A stretch of 64,000 nt of DNA, from NCBI GenBank assembly GCA_003117195.1, contig BDSI01000074.1, positions 513,622-577,621 of the forward strand, written 5' to 3'. Positions 1 through 9,893 of the stretch are shown here, in pieces. The first letter of the stretch is position 1; every line of letters starts with the position of its first letter. A program made the position numbers and the translations under genes. The notes under the pieces are model-generated. The model was given only the letters and a program-made list of their open reading frames with translations. It was not told where the DNA came from and ran no database searches. This DNA is from Eudorina sp. 2006-703-Eu-15. Lineage: Eukaryota; Chlorophyta; Chlorophyceae; Chlamydomonadales; Volvocaceae.

Positions 1-1361
1 TCGAGAGAGTTAACCGTCCCAACCCTACCCCCTCTCGCAGCGCCAGTGGGGGGCGAGGTGCAGCTGGAGCACGCCGGTTTCAGCAGCGGCAAGTCCATGC
101 GGGTTGGTGGGGGGTACTGCAGTGGCTCGGGAGTGAGCCCCTCCAGGCGGCAGCAAAGCGGTGGCATTGACGGAATGGACTCTTCCGATGGGCCGGCACA
201 GCTGCTGACGGACCCGCAACCGCCCGCACAGCAAGAAGTTCCCGGCTTTGGACAGTTCCACGGTGGAGCAGGTTTCGCCCCGCACATCGGGCAAAATCAA
301 CCGCAGTAGGGTAGCAAAGGGAAGGGGGAAAGCCAGGGAGTCAGCTTAGGGGACGACGGGCTGTCGGACGGTAGAGCGGAGGAAGGGTTGCATGGGAGAA
401 CGCATCGTTGTGCCGAAGGTTAAGTTATGGTGCTGCAGTCCAAAGGGTGTACGGGGTAGGGGAGTAGGTTCACTTCAGTTGGGCGATGGCTACGAATTGT
501 TGCGCCCAGCAGGTGGCGGGCCGCAGCGGTTAGCATTGCAGCTACGACGCTCTAACCCCGGGACACAAACTGGGGTCAGGCTATATGCATGCACGGAAAA
601 GCAGTGACGGAGAACTGAGAAATGCCTCCTGGTGTCATGACCTTAACACAGCTGTTGTCGCAGGATTTGCACCTTGTGCCAGCTGCTTTTTGACTGAGCA
701 AAGCGACGTCTAAAGAGACATCAAAAATTGATGTCGGTGGGCAGTGGTGTTCCAGGATATTATCGTGGACGCCACTGTGTACATGTTTTGAGTGCCGTGG
801 TCGGATTGGAGATGTTGGCTGGCGTGTGACGGCAGTAGGACGGCAGTCGAGCTTGTCGGGTAGACAGGTGCCGTTTAGGAAATTTTGGCCCACGTGCCAC
901 GGGACCACCGGTGGCAGTGCTACGTGTTGGGCAGTCATACGTAACCTGCCCTGAGTTATGTGGTTTGGTTGGTCATGCGCACGGCTGTCAAGTGTTGGCC
1001 CCAATAGAAGCGCCCCGTGCCCGTCACGTACGTGGCCCAGACTAGTTACACAGGGCTCAGACTTGGTAATGCCTCAAAGCCGGCCCCTCCTGACAGTTCC
1101 AATTGCACGAGAAGCGAGAGGGATTTGGGGCCGCTGTTCCACATGTAACAAAACTTAAACTCGTCCAAAGAGCCTCCTTGGATTCTCAACCAGTCTGGCC
1201 TTCTTAGTACCGTATCCTCGTCATAAACACACTGTCGTGCCGCTTCGTGCTCGCACACCACCGGCGAGTTCCATTGCCGCCCTGCATCACCGTTAGCGCC
1301 AGCAATCTTTTCTTAGCTGTCCTACTCTACATGCCATCCACTGCACGCCGTTAGCAGCCAT
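1..1361. other. No supported gene; 3' flank of the left ATP9 gene
   Basis: Short GC-rich open frames exist on both strands in the first 310 bases, but none shows a recognisable domain or a splice-consistent model. An exon running in from the left edge cannot be excluded. The right part (about 1046-1361) is the probable 3' UTR of the minus-strand ATP9 gene. Confidence 0.5.
1046..1050 (-). terminator. Probable TGTAA polyadenylation signal of the minus-strand ATP9 gene
   Basis: TTACA on the plus strand reads TGTAA on the minus strand, the polyadenylation motif typical of volvocine algae. It lies about 315 bases beyond the ATP9 stop codon. Confidence 0.5.
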
Positions 1362-2198
1362 CTAAGCGAACAGAATCAGGAAGACGACCAGCAGCGAGAA
1401 CAGCGCAATGGACTCCGTCAGGGCGAAGCCCAGCAGCGCGTAGCCGACCAGCTGCTTGGCGATGTTGGGGTTGCGCGCCGCGCCGTTGATGAGCGAGCCG
1501 AACATGACGCCCAGACCGGCACCCACACCCGCCAGGGCAATAGTGGCACAGCCGGCGCCAACCATCTTGGAGGCAGCCAGCACGCTCATGGCGCGCTCCT
1601 GAACCAGAGAGTTGGGCACCACAGCCCGCTTGTGGAGCGACAGGGGGCTCGCGGAGGCGTGCGCGCGGATTCCGCTGGAGATGCCGCTCACGCTGCCAGC
1701 CAAAATGGGGGTCTGCGAGGAGAGATGCCGTAACCATGTGTAAAATTCAGGGCATATACATGGAACTTGGCGAAATCGACAGTAAACTGGGAGATTGCAG
1801 TACATAAACCCTGCAGACCCGTGCGCTACCTGCATCGCTGCCGTTGGCTTAGTTTGGCAGGTAGCCTGCAAATATGAACCACATTGGAGGCAAAGTTCAG
1901 CGTTGAGAAGGCATTTGAGTGAGACCGTCTGTCGCTCTACATCAAGGGCCAAACGGAACTCCGACACTGCAACACCTGAACCTTCCGCGCATCCTACCTG
2001 CTCGCACACCGCGGAAGCACTGGTGCCTGTGATCAATCGAAGGTGAGGGTGCTTGCATAAGACAACCGACAAAGTTGATGGAGTGCGCGACACCCGAAAC
2101 TCACCGACAGCCGCCATGTTTGAGCTCGCCAAACCGCGAACGAACTGGCCATTGAAGCCGCGCAGAAGAAGCTTCGAAGAGGCGGTTTGCAGCGACAT
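1362..2198 (-). CDS. ATP9: Mitochondrial F1Fo ATP synthase subunit c, nuclear copy 1
   Basis: Proteolipid subunit c of the mitochondrial ATP synthase; it forms the proton-translocating ring in the inner membrane. Three exons: 2198-2105, 2026-1998 and 1712-1362, all with GT-AG borders and matching phase, giving 157 residues. The first ~80 residues are a poorly conserved presequence rich in Ser, Arg and Ala, as expected for a matrix-targeting peptide. The mature part starts near [12 protein letters not shown] and has two hydrophobic helices around the GAARNPN loop. The proton-binding Glu lies in [10 protein letters not shown]. Mature residues are identical to the plus-strand copy at 2558-3370, while presequences differ. 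The start is the ATG at 2198; a longer reading from a GTG is rejected. Known from Chlamydomonas: ATP9 has moved to the nucleus and exists as two genes. Confidence 0.93.
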   Translation of the reverse strand: MSLQTASSKLLLRGFNGQFVRGLASSNMAAVGEFRVSRTPSTLSVVLCKHPHLRLITGTSASAVCEQVGCAEGSGVAVSEFRLALDVERQTVSLKCLLNAELCLQCGSYLQATCQTKPTAAMQVAHGSAGFMYCNLPVYCRFRQVPCICPEFYTWLRHLSSQTPILAGSVSGISSGIRAHASASPLSLHKRAVVPNSLVQERAMSVLAASKMVGAGCATIALAGVGAGLGVMFGSLINGAARNPNIAKQLVGYALLGFALTESIALFSLLVVFLILFA

Positions 2199-2557
2199 TG
2201 TCACGCCGGCAAATGTTGACGATCAGGTGGCAATATGCACACAAGCCCGATGACAGTAATTTGCTGGTGTGATGTCGCTACAATCTAAACGAAGGCAGAA
2301 TAAAGATGAGCGACGTTCAGTAGCGGTGAATGATTTTTCGCATGTACGCCACGCCCCTGGAGTTAACCATTCTGCCTCTAAAATCGGACGCAAACTGCAA
2401 AATCTTTTTACCGTGCTCGAAGCAGTGCCAGTAGCCCTTTCAGCCGTAACGTGAGTTCAATGTGCACCAAGTTGTAAAAGTCTGTTGCCAAGCCATCTCC
2501 GGAACGGAACGATTGCAACACGTGCATTGGTTTGTGCCATCGCGTCGCAGGGTGAAA
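2199..2557. promoter_or_regulatory. Shared divergent promoter region of the two ATP9 genes
   Basis: The two ATP9 start codons lie 359 bases apart and point away from each other, so both promoters and 5' UTRs must lie here, unless 5' UTR introns exist. The stretch is AT-richer than the flanking exons. I see no unambiguous TATA box. Confidence 0.6.
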
Positions 2558-3370
2558 ATGTCGTCCCAGAAGGCCGTTCAGCTGTCCCTCGGGGCTGCCC
2601 GCTCGCTGAGCACGGGCCTGGCGCGCCTGCAGGCCGCCTCTGCTCAGGGTAAGCACTCATAGCGTAGGTCAGGCAGCCATCCCTTCACTTGATCTGCGTT
2701 CCTGAGGAGTGCTCGAGGGCTTGACACGATGCTGGATCACCTCCCCTACAGGCATGCTGGTGGCCAGCCAGGGTGCGCCGCAGGTGCGTGATGGAGAGTC
2801 GGAAAAGTTTCGTTCTCGGGGCACATGCGAATCCGCGGAATTTGGGCTGGTTAACGTGTTAGATTTTCGTCGTTTTCCCTTCTGTCGTCTGGCTGGTCTT
2901 CCGTTTCGTAGGCTGGCTGATAAAAGTTTGTGATGATGGCATCGCACAAGAGGCGAGCTGACAACACCATCACATACATGTTTTGTGATCCTGTTTTCCT
3001 ATTTTTGTTGCCATTGCAGACCCCAGTCGTCGGTGCCAGCGCTAGCGCCATCGCCAGCGGGATCCGTGCCCAGGCCGTCTCCAGCTCCCTGTCGCTGCAC
3101 AAGCAGGCGGTGCTGCCCAACTCTCTGGTTCAGGAGCGCGCCATGAGCGTGTTGGCTGCCTCCAAGATGGTTGGCGCTGGCTGTGCCACCATCGCCCTGG
3201 CGGGTGTGGGTGCCGGTCTGGGCGTCATGTTCGGCTCGCTCATCAACGGCGCGGCGCGCAACCCCAACATCGCCAAGCAGCTGGTCGGCTACGCGCTGCT
3301 GGGTTTCGCCCTGACGGAGTCCATTGCGCTGTTCTCGCTGCTGGTCGTCTTCCTGATTCTGTTCGCTTAA
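2558..3370 (+). CDS. ATP9: Mitochondrial F1Fo ATP synthase subunit c, nuclear copy 2
   Basis: Second nuclear gene for the c-ring proteolipid of mitochondrial ATP synthase. Exons 2558-2648, 2752-2783 and 3020-3370 join in phase to 157 residues, the same total length as its divergent partner. The presequence begins [20 protein letters not shown], typical of a mitochondrial targeting peptide. The mature part carries the two membrane helices, the GAARNPN loop and the essential Glu in FALTES. Exon 3 is nearly identical in nucleotide sequence to exon 3 of the minus-strand copy (only a few silent differences in about 300 bases), while exons 1 and 2 and the introns differ. Exon-intron positions are conserved between the copies, showing a duplication with inversion. 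Confidence 0.94.
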
Positions 3371-4438
3371 GCGTTTACTCGCGCATTTTACCCTTCGGAC
3401 GGGTACACCCGCTGGCTTACATCGGGTGGCTTGGTGTCCGGGACGGGCACGTTTGTCCATAAGCCGTTGAGGAGGGCAAGTCTTGTACGGCACGTGTCGT
3501 GCTGTCGTAAACATGGGACATGCCATGGCGAAGTAGTCGGCAGCTTAACAACAAGCCCCTTTTGCGGCGGGTTACCGCGCGCGTGCGCATAGCTGGCAGA
3601 TGATCTGGGGATGTCGGCAGCAGTTGCTGGCATTGCTCGGAAGTCAGCTAAATTTCGTGTAGTGTCTGACGCAGGGTTGTCCTGCCACCGGGTTGGGAAC
3701 GCGTAGTTTCTTTGATACAGAAGTATTGGGTCGAATTGCATGGCGAAATGCAGCGCAATGCAATTGGCGAGCTGGGCGTGCTGGCCGGATGGGGTTGTCA
3801 CAAGGACGTTCTGGTTCTGGCGGCGCGCATTGACTTGTGGCACATCGACACGGCGCATGTATGCCTTAATTTGAACCTGCATGGTTCACCTCTCATGCCT
3901 GGCAAGCGCTTCCGTTGCGCAGAAGAGATGGACGCCCGGGACCAGAAACGGCGAACGCGCGGCAGCCCAGCCTGCAAATGCTGACGGCACCTCCGTTCCA
4001 GCTTAACCCACATGAGTCTCCACCTGATACTCGCCAAATACGATGTGGCTGGCAGACGGGTGCTGCACTTCAGCTTCTGATCTAATCAGATCCAGCAGTC
4101 TGACCTGAAGGCACGGGAAACAAATCCAGTTGGGCGCCCCGGCCGTATTCGCTCAGCCTAGGAATTGTAGAGCCCATGGTATGCCTGCATCCCGTGCGGT
4201 CCTACAGCGTAACCCTTAGTTGCGCATGTCGGCTCAGAAACGATGCCATGACTCATTGAAGTCCCCGTGACAAGAACACCTACGGACCCGCTTGCAGAGC
4301 TACCTTCGGACTTCGGCAAACCTGCTCATCATTCATGTGGCTGTGCTATAAACCCTGCCAAGGCGACAGCATATCCGTCCCCATGAGAAACGTCTGTGTC
4401 CCGTACAATCCCATGAACCGGGCTAGATCACCGCCCTA
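3371..4438. other. Gap between convergent ATP9 and NTH 3' ends
   Basis: Contains the 3' UTR of the plus-strand ATP9 gene. I found no TGTAA motif on the plus strand here and no supported coding exon. Confidence 0.5.
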
Positions 4439-4443
4439 TTACA
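4439..4443 (-). terminator. TGTAA motif overlapping the NTH1 stop codon
   Basis: Minus-strand TGTAA whose last three bases are the TAA stop of the NTH1 model. The next minus-strand TGTAA is about 1 kb further on. If used, the 3' UTR would be almost absent. Alternatively it marks the polyadenylation site of an isoform whose stop lies upstream, for example at 5200. Confidence 0.3.
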
Positions 4444-7400
4444 AGCCGTTGCGAGTGGCCGCGCGTGTGCGCGGGCGGGCCACCTGCGTTCCGACAGCCC
4501 CCTCCTCACCTGCTCCCTCCGCCCTATCGGCCCTCACCGGAGATCTCTTCCGCATGACGTGCGCCCCGCCTCCGCCCTCAGCATGGCCACCCCCAGCCTT
4601 ACCGGCGCGGAACGCCGCAAAGGGACCACCCCCGACCGCCGCCCCGACGCCTTCCACCCGGCGTGTCCCCGCAGCCAAGGCGTCCGTGGGGACCCCGCTG
4701 CCGTCGGCGGCTGCCGCACCAGGCGCGGCTTGCTTTCCTGCTGGTGAGCCCTTCTCCCCCGTAGGACCCCGCCTCGACCCCCTCGTCCGGAACCTCCCCA
4801 GCAGCCCTGCCGCCTCCGCTGCGGCGTCTGTCCCCTCGCCCGTACCCTGCCCGGTGCCAGTGTGGGGCGCGTCAGCTTCGCCAGAACCGCCATCGGCTCC
4901 CGCGACGGAGCTTTCGGCCGTCGCGTTGCGGCCTCGCGCACCGCCTCGTCCCCCGCGCCGCGCTGCCGGTGCCTCCGCTGCTGCTGCTGCTGCTGCGGCG
5001 GCGATACCGTCGGCATCCGGGGCGTCCCCGTCCCTGCAGCGAATCATACCAGCCCCAGCGGGACAGCAGCTGGATGTGGCTTGGGAACGTCTAGTATGAG
5101 AAGAGACATTGCCCAGCGTCAATGCAGACCGCAGAGGGGTTGACAGAACGAAAGAGAAGGACCCTTCAAGCGACGTGCACATCTGCACACACCAGCGCCT
5201 CAGTGGATGCTGGTTGCAACCATGAAGCACAATGAAGGGGGGAGGCGGGGCGCGTGTCCTCGCGGCAACCAGTACCGGTCTGGTAACCGTCCGGTTTCCC
5301 TGTCTTGGCTAACAGTGCTGGCCTGGCGAACAGGAACGGAGCGGAATGCGATCTCTGCGCCCACGGCGCCAGGTCCAGAGCGCTCCGCGCACACATGCCC
5401 CGTGGCGCGGTAAGGTCGGTGGACGGCTGCCGCTGACACGGCAGTCACAGCAAGGCAGACGACCCCGCACAGCAGCCCCCCCCCCGCGCGCGCGAGTGCG
5501 CACCTGGCGCTCCCCCCACGCGCCCCCGTCGCGGCCCAGCTGCAGATGGGGCAGTTGCGCGGCTCGTGTCGCTGCGCCGGGCAGTGCTCTCGACCGAAGT
5601 AGATCATCTGCAGGTGCACATCTCGCCTGGGGGCCCCCGCGCAGCGCCCCCCACCCCCACCCCCACGTGAGGCGGCACAGGCACAGCAGATGGGCGTGTG
5701 GGATGAGGGCTTCAGCGGAGAGAACCAACCTAACGACAACCAGACCGGGCGGGGTGTGACTCAGAAAAGCGTCATCGGTCACCACACGCATCATGGCCCA
5801 TTTGTGGTTCTCCCGGGGGGGGCTGCAAGCCGGCGCCCCGCAAGCCGCAACCCATCCCCGCGACCCATCACCCCACCAGGTCTGTTCGGGCAGGAGCGAC
5901 TTGAGGTCTTGTTCCTGAGGAGCCACACCAGTAGGCCAGAGGGGCGGTGCGTGGGGGCACAGCGCGCAGCGGCTGGTGGGCAGGAGCTGTTGGGAGGCGG
6001 GCCGCTTTGGGGCAGAGGATCTAGGTCTGGCTGCCGGCAGCCCCTCGACGGAGCGCGGAGTCAGGTCTGAGAGCTCGGGTGCACCGGCCCCGGGTCAAAG
6101 GGGACCCGCCATGAATGACCGAAGGAACGCAAGGTGGCGGCTTGCCGGCTATGGCTTGCCGAAGGCATCGACCTCACCACGCGCCCCCCGTTTTACCCCC
6201 TGCTCTGCCCGCCAACATCACAATGCTTTTCTGATTCGTTCACAGTGAATGTTTAATCAAGACCAATTTCCGGTACCTGCCATGGCGCTTGCTCCGCGAC
6301 AGGAGGTTGTGCCCCCCACATGCCGGGTGCGGCGACCCCAACCGCCCGGCGCGCGACGGCGCCTCACCGTCTGTTCCACGCTCTTGCCGTTGGACAAGCC
6401 CCAGCGTTGCGCCAGCCGGTGGATGTGCGTGTCCACAGGAAAGGCGGCGCGCCTGGTGGGGAGGCATGCGTCGCTCTGATGCAGAGGCCGCGCGTGACGA
6501 GTGACGAATGCCATGACAGGTCTGAGGTGTATCATTATGTTGTTGTGAAAGTACCGTACCGTGTGTGCTACGGGAAGCAGAGGGCCGTCACATGAAACGC
6601 GCGTGACAAGGGCAGAGACACGCCTGGCGCCGTGTGTGCTTTCGATGTCGAGAAACATCCGTGAAGCGGGGCGAGGCGGGGGCCAGGGCAAACAGGCGCT
6701 GGGTGCGTGGAGTGCTTCATGCTAGGCGGCCTGCACACCCTCCGCGCTGTCTGTGGTGGGCATCGCGCAAAGGAAACGCCCTCACAGTCCCAAACATTCC
6801 TCCTCGGTCACGCACAGCCGCTTATGCGAGGTCATTGCCCCGCTCCCGCGGGCCCCGGTGTGCCCGAGTTCTTCACCCACCCGAAAGCCTGGCTCATGAC
6901 CACACTGGCCGTCTTGTGGCCGACCCCGGGGAGCCCCTCCAGCGCCTGGAAGCTGTCCGGAACCTGGCCGCCGTACTGCTCGACGAGAAGCTGACGGGGG
7001 GCAAAGAAACACCCACGGATGCCGCTCGGTAAGCGAGCACGCGGCGAGGGGCACGGGGCGGCGAGACATGTCTGAGTGCAGGGGCAGTCGGTCGCGGGGA
7101 AGGTGGTCGGGCAGGTGGCTGGGTAAGCGGCCTGGAAGCCGTGCAAATCAAATGCATGAAGCAGCAAGGGCTGCAGCTGAGGAAGCGTCAGTCCATGGGG
7201 AGACAGGCAGCTCGGGCGGGGAACACGTTTCACGGCGCTGTCGTCATGTTGGCTTGGGAAGCGAGGACGCTATGCCCCTGCCCCGCGCCTGCCTGTCCCT
7301 GCGCCCCTCCATCAAGGCTTCAGCCGCCGTCAGTGCCGGTCCAACGGCCAACCAACAGGCAACAGGCACTTTACCCTTCCCCCTCGGGCCTTTCTCACGC

Positions 7401-8778
7401 CCCTCCCCCCTCGCCCCCGTCGGTCAGCTGGTGGTCAGTGAGACATCTGAGTACCTGGCTCATCCGCTGCACGTTCCTGGCCTTGGTGGGCGCCAGGCCC
7501 AGTACCCGGATGATGCGCTCGATCTCCGCCACCTGTCAAAGGGCACGGCAGCGCACGGCTCGCGTGTTGCGACAAACCGAAAAAGCCACAATGGCGCATC
7601 GCGACAAAGCAAAGCGAAGCGAAACAACCGATCGGGGCGCCGACGAGGGCTACCGGTGCCACCGTTGCTCGCCTGTGCCTACCAACTTACCTACCGACCT
7701 ACCGACCTACCTACGGTACCCACTCACCTCAAGTGCGGCCATGGCCGCCGCGTCCGGACCCCGGGAGAAGAGCTCCGGTGTCACTGTGTTGACCTTGGCG
7801 TCCGTGCTCTGGGCCGACAACATCACCGCCACCTGCAGCCGGGTGGTCAGCGCAAGAGGCCGCAGGCGGGCATGTGGGGGCGGCGCGGCCGGCCGGTAAG
7901 GGAGCGGGAATACGACCAGAGTGGCGGCCATCGGGCCGCCCCGTCCTCCGCAGGTCGGCGCGTCGGTGGTCTCGGGGAACGGCGCCATATCCCCGGACGA
8001 GATCCAACGAGATCCAACCAGAGATCACGCAAGATCCAAAGTTCCGAAAAGCCAGGCCAGTATGCGACCGCGGGGGCCGCCGTACACCTCCAGGTCCATC
8101 ACCCGGGCAACCCCCTGACATACGCGGACATTAAGCGCGGCGTACGGACATGGGACCCACATCAACGTCAGGACATGTCCATCAGGACGTGTTCGTCAGG
8201 ACCCGCTGTCCGTACATTACGGCATGGTGCATCGTATGGCATGGTACGACAGGGCGCGGCCCACCCACCAGGAGCTGGAAGGCGCTGCCGTGGCGCAGCG
8301 GGATGGGCGGGTTCGGGTACAGCTCCGCCAGCTGCTGTTGGATGCGGAGCGCCTTGGCGCGGAGCTGTTCAAGGCTGGCGGGCTTGAAGCTGGGGGAAGC
8401 TGGCAGGGGCCTAGACTTTTTCTTGGAAGGCGTGGGTGTGGGCACCGGTGGACTGAGAGGTGCGGGGATATCGGCGCCCACAGGCGCAGGTAATGTGAAA
8501 GGGGAGGCTGGAGGCGCCAGGCCGGCCGCAGCGTAGTCCGTGTTGGCGGTGGCTGCGGCGCTGTCGTCATCGGTCGCGGCTGTGCAGTCGTCAATGGGGT
8601 CGACGACCGCTGCCGCAGCAGTAGCAGCAGCAGCCGCGCGCGAGCGCTTGACACCGCGCGGCATCGATAAAACCGAGATAAATGTCGACAGAGTGAGTAA
8701 ACCAGCACGCTGAGGTACGGCGCGCGCGTTTGCGGCTTTTAGGAACGGGAGATGCGCTCTCGGCAAAAGAAAAAACAT
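4439..8778 (-). CDS. NTH1: Endonuclease III-type DNA glycosylase/AP lyase
   Basis: Bifunctional glycosylase of the HhH-GPD family that removes oxidised pyrimidines in base-excision repair. Exons: 8664(or 8778)-8269, 7832-7728, 7532-7455, 6990-6881, 6452-6368, 5914-5877, 5626-5504, 5033-4439; all borders GT-AG with consistent phase, 509 residues from the inner ATG. Seen: VMLSAQSTDAKVN core motif, helix-hairpin-helix LPGVGHKTA with catalytic Lys219, and FPVDTHIHR with catalytic Asp237. The iron-sulfur region reads C286-x9-C296-x2-C299 with no fourth Cys, unlike the classical C-x6-C-x2-C-x5-C. The N-terminal ~110 residues and the last ~200 are Ala/Gly/Pro-rich and disordered. The last exon is the least certain, since only phase and splice consensus support it. 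An upstream in-frame ATG at 8778 adds 38 residues that could target an organelle. Confidence 0.85.
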
Positions 8779-9893
8779 TCCGCCTGAAACCGGGGCATCC
8801 TGACCATTTATTCTATTTCAGTCAATTTACAATGCGTGAAAACAACGCTGAGACCCAGCCCACGGTCAGTGCGAGAGTCAAGCTATGATCGAATGCCCGC
8901 GCGCCGTACAATCCTTTGAATGAGACTGGCTCAGACTGGCTCAAACCCCCACCAACCTCCCGTGATGACGCAACGAACCGGTATGACATCGATTATGCAC
9001 ACTGAATGGTAAATTGAAGCTCTAACATTCCCTGCTGGGTACGTTGGTGGGACACGCATTCCCGCGTCGGGTCATGACCTGATGAGCATCCTTGACGTCG
9101 GCGACGGCCGGCTCCAGGAACGCAATGCTTGAACGGCCGCGTGGGCTTCCACCTACATGCATAGAAGCGGCGTGCCTGCCCGGTGTCCAGACTCATAGCC
9201 GCGGCCACGAGATGCTGGGAAGCTGAGCGGCAGCAGGCATTGAACGTGATGCGTTGTGGGCTTGATGTGATGGGACACACATGGCCTTCAGGGGGCTTTC
9301 CGCGTGTCTGACCGGGTCTGATCTGGCCATTCCGAGCAACCCCCACGATGCCATTGCGGGCATACCTGCCACGAGTTTTCAAGTCTGACGCTGCTGGTTC
9401 GTCTGCGCAGCCTGCCTGTGAGGGTACTAGGCTTGCAGTTAGGTAGAAGGAAGAGGACCACCGGGCCTAACCCTGGTGTTTTGGTGCGCATTAGGCGTCG
9501 CTTCGCAACTGTGTTGGCTCTCTCAACACACTGATGGCAGCTTGGGTGCTGTGACGTGTGGGGTTGCTTGCCGACGACTTGCCGCCGTCCGGGTGTTGTC
9601 ACATCCTGTCGTACGCCGAACAACCAACCTCCCACACGCAAGGCGCCAGGAAAGAATTGTGACGGGCATCGGCGTTTGCACATAATTTGCGGCAAGTCAA
9701 AAACAGGGCTTAAGCTTATATTAGAACGGCTGAAACGGAAACCAGAGCAGAATTGGCTGCTGGACCACCCGGCTTTCAGCCACTGTATTTGCTTTGTTCG
9801 CGACCATAACTACGCTATTTATAAAGTTTGGGGGCAGATAATTCGATTGCGTTCGTAACCTTCTAGAACGATTCTGACTGACAACCTCCGGAA
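8779..9893. other. Divergent intergenic region between NTH1 and the ankyrin gene
   Basis: Must hold both promoters. A TATA-like TTTATAAAG at 9818-9826 lies about 70 bases before the ankyrin start codon. No supported exon was found; the open frames around 9000-9700 show no domain. Confidence 0.5.
9818..9826 (+). promoter_or_regulatory. TATA-like box of the ankyrin gene
   Basis: TTTATAAAG in a locally AT-rich patch, 68 bases upstream of the ATG at 9894, which is a plausible spacing for a short 5' UTR. Confidence 0.4.

Noticed and set aside
1..310. Open frames at the left edge on both strands
   Set aside because: An edge exon is possible, but neither frame shows a motif or a clear donor/acceptor pair. 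Nothing can be claimed.
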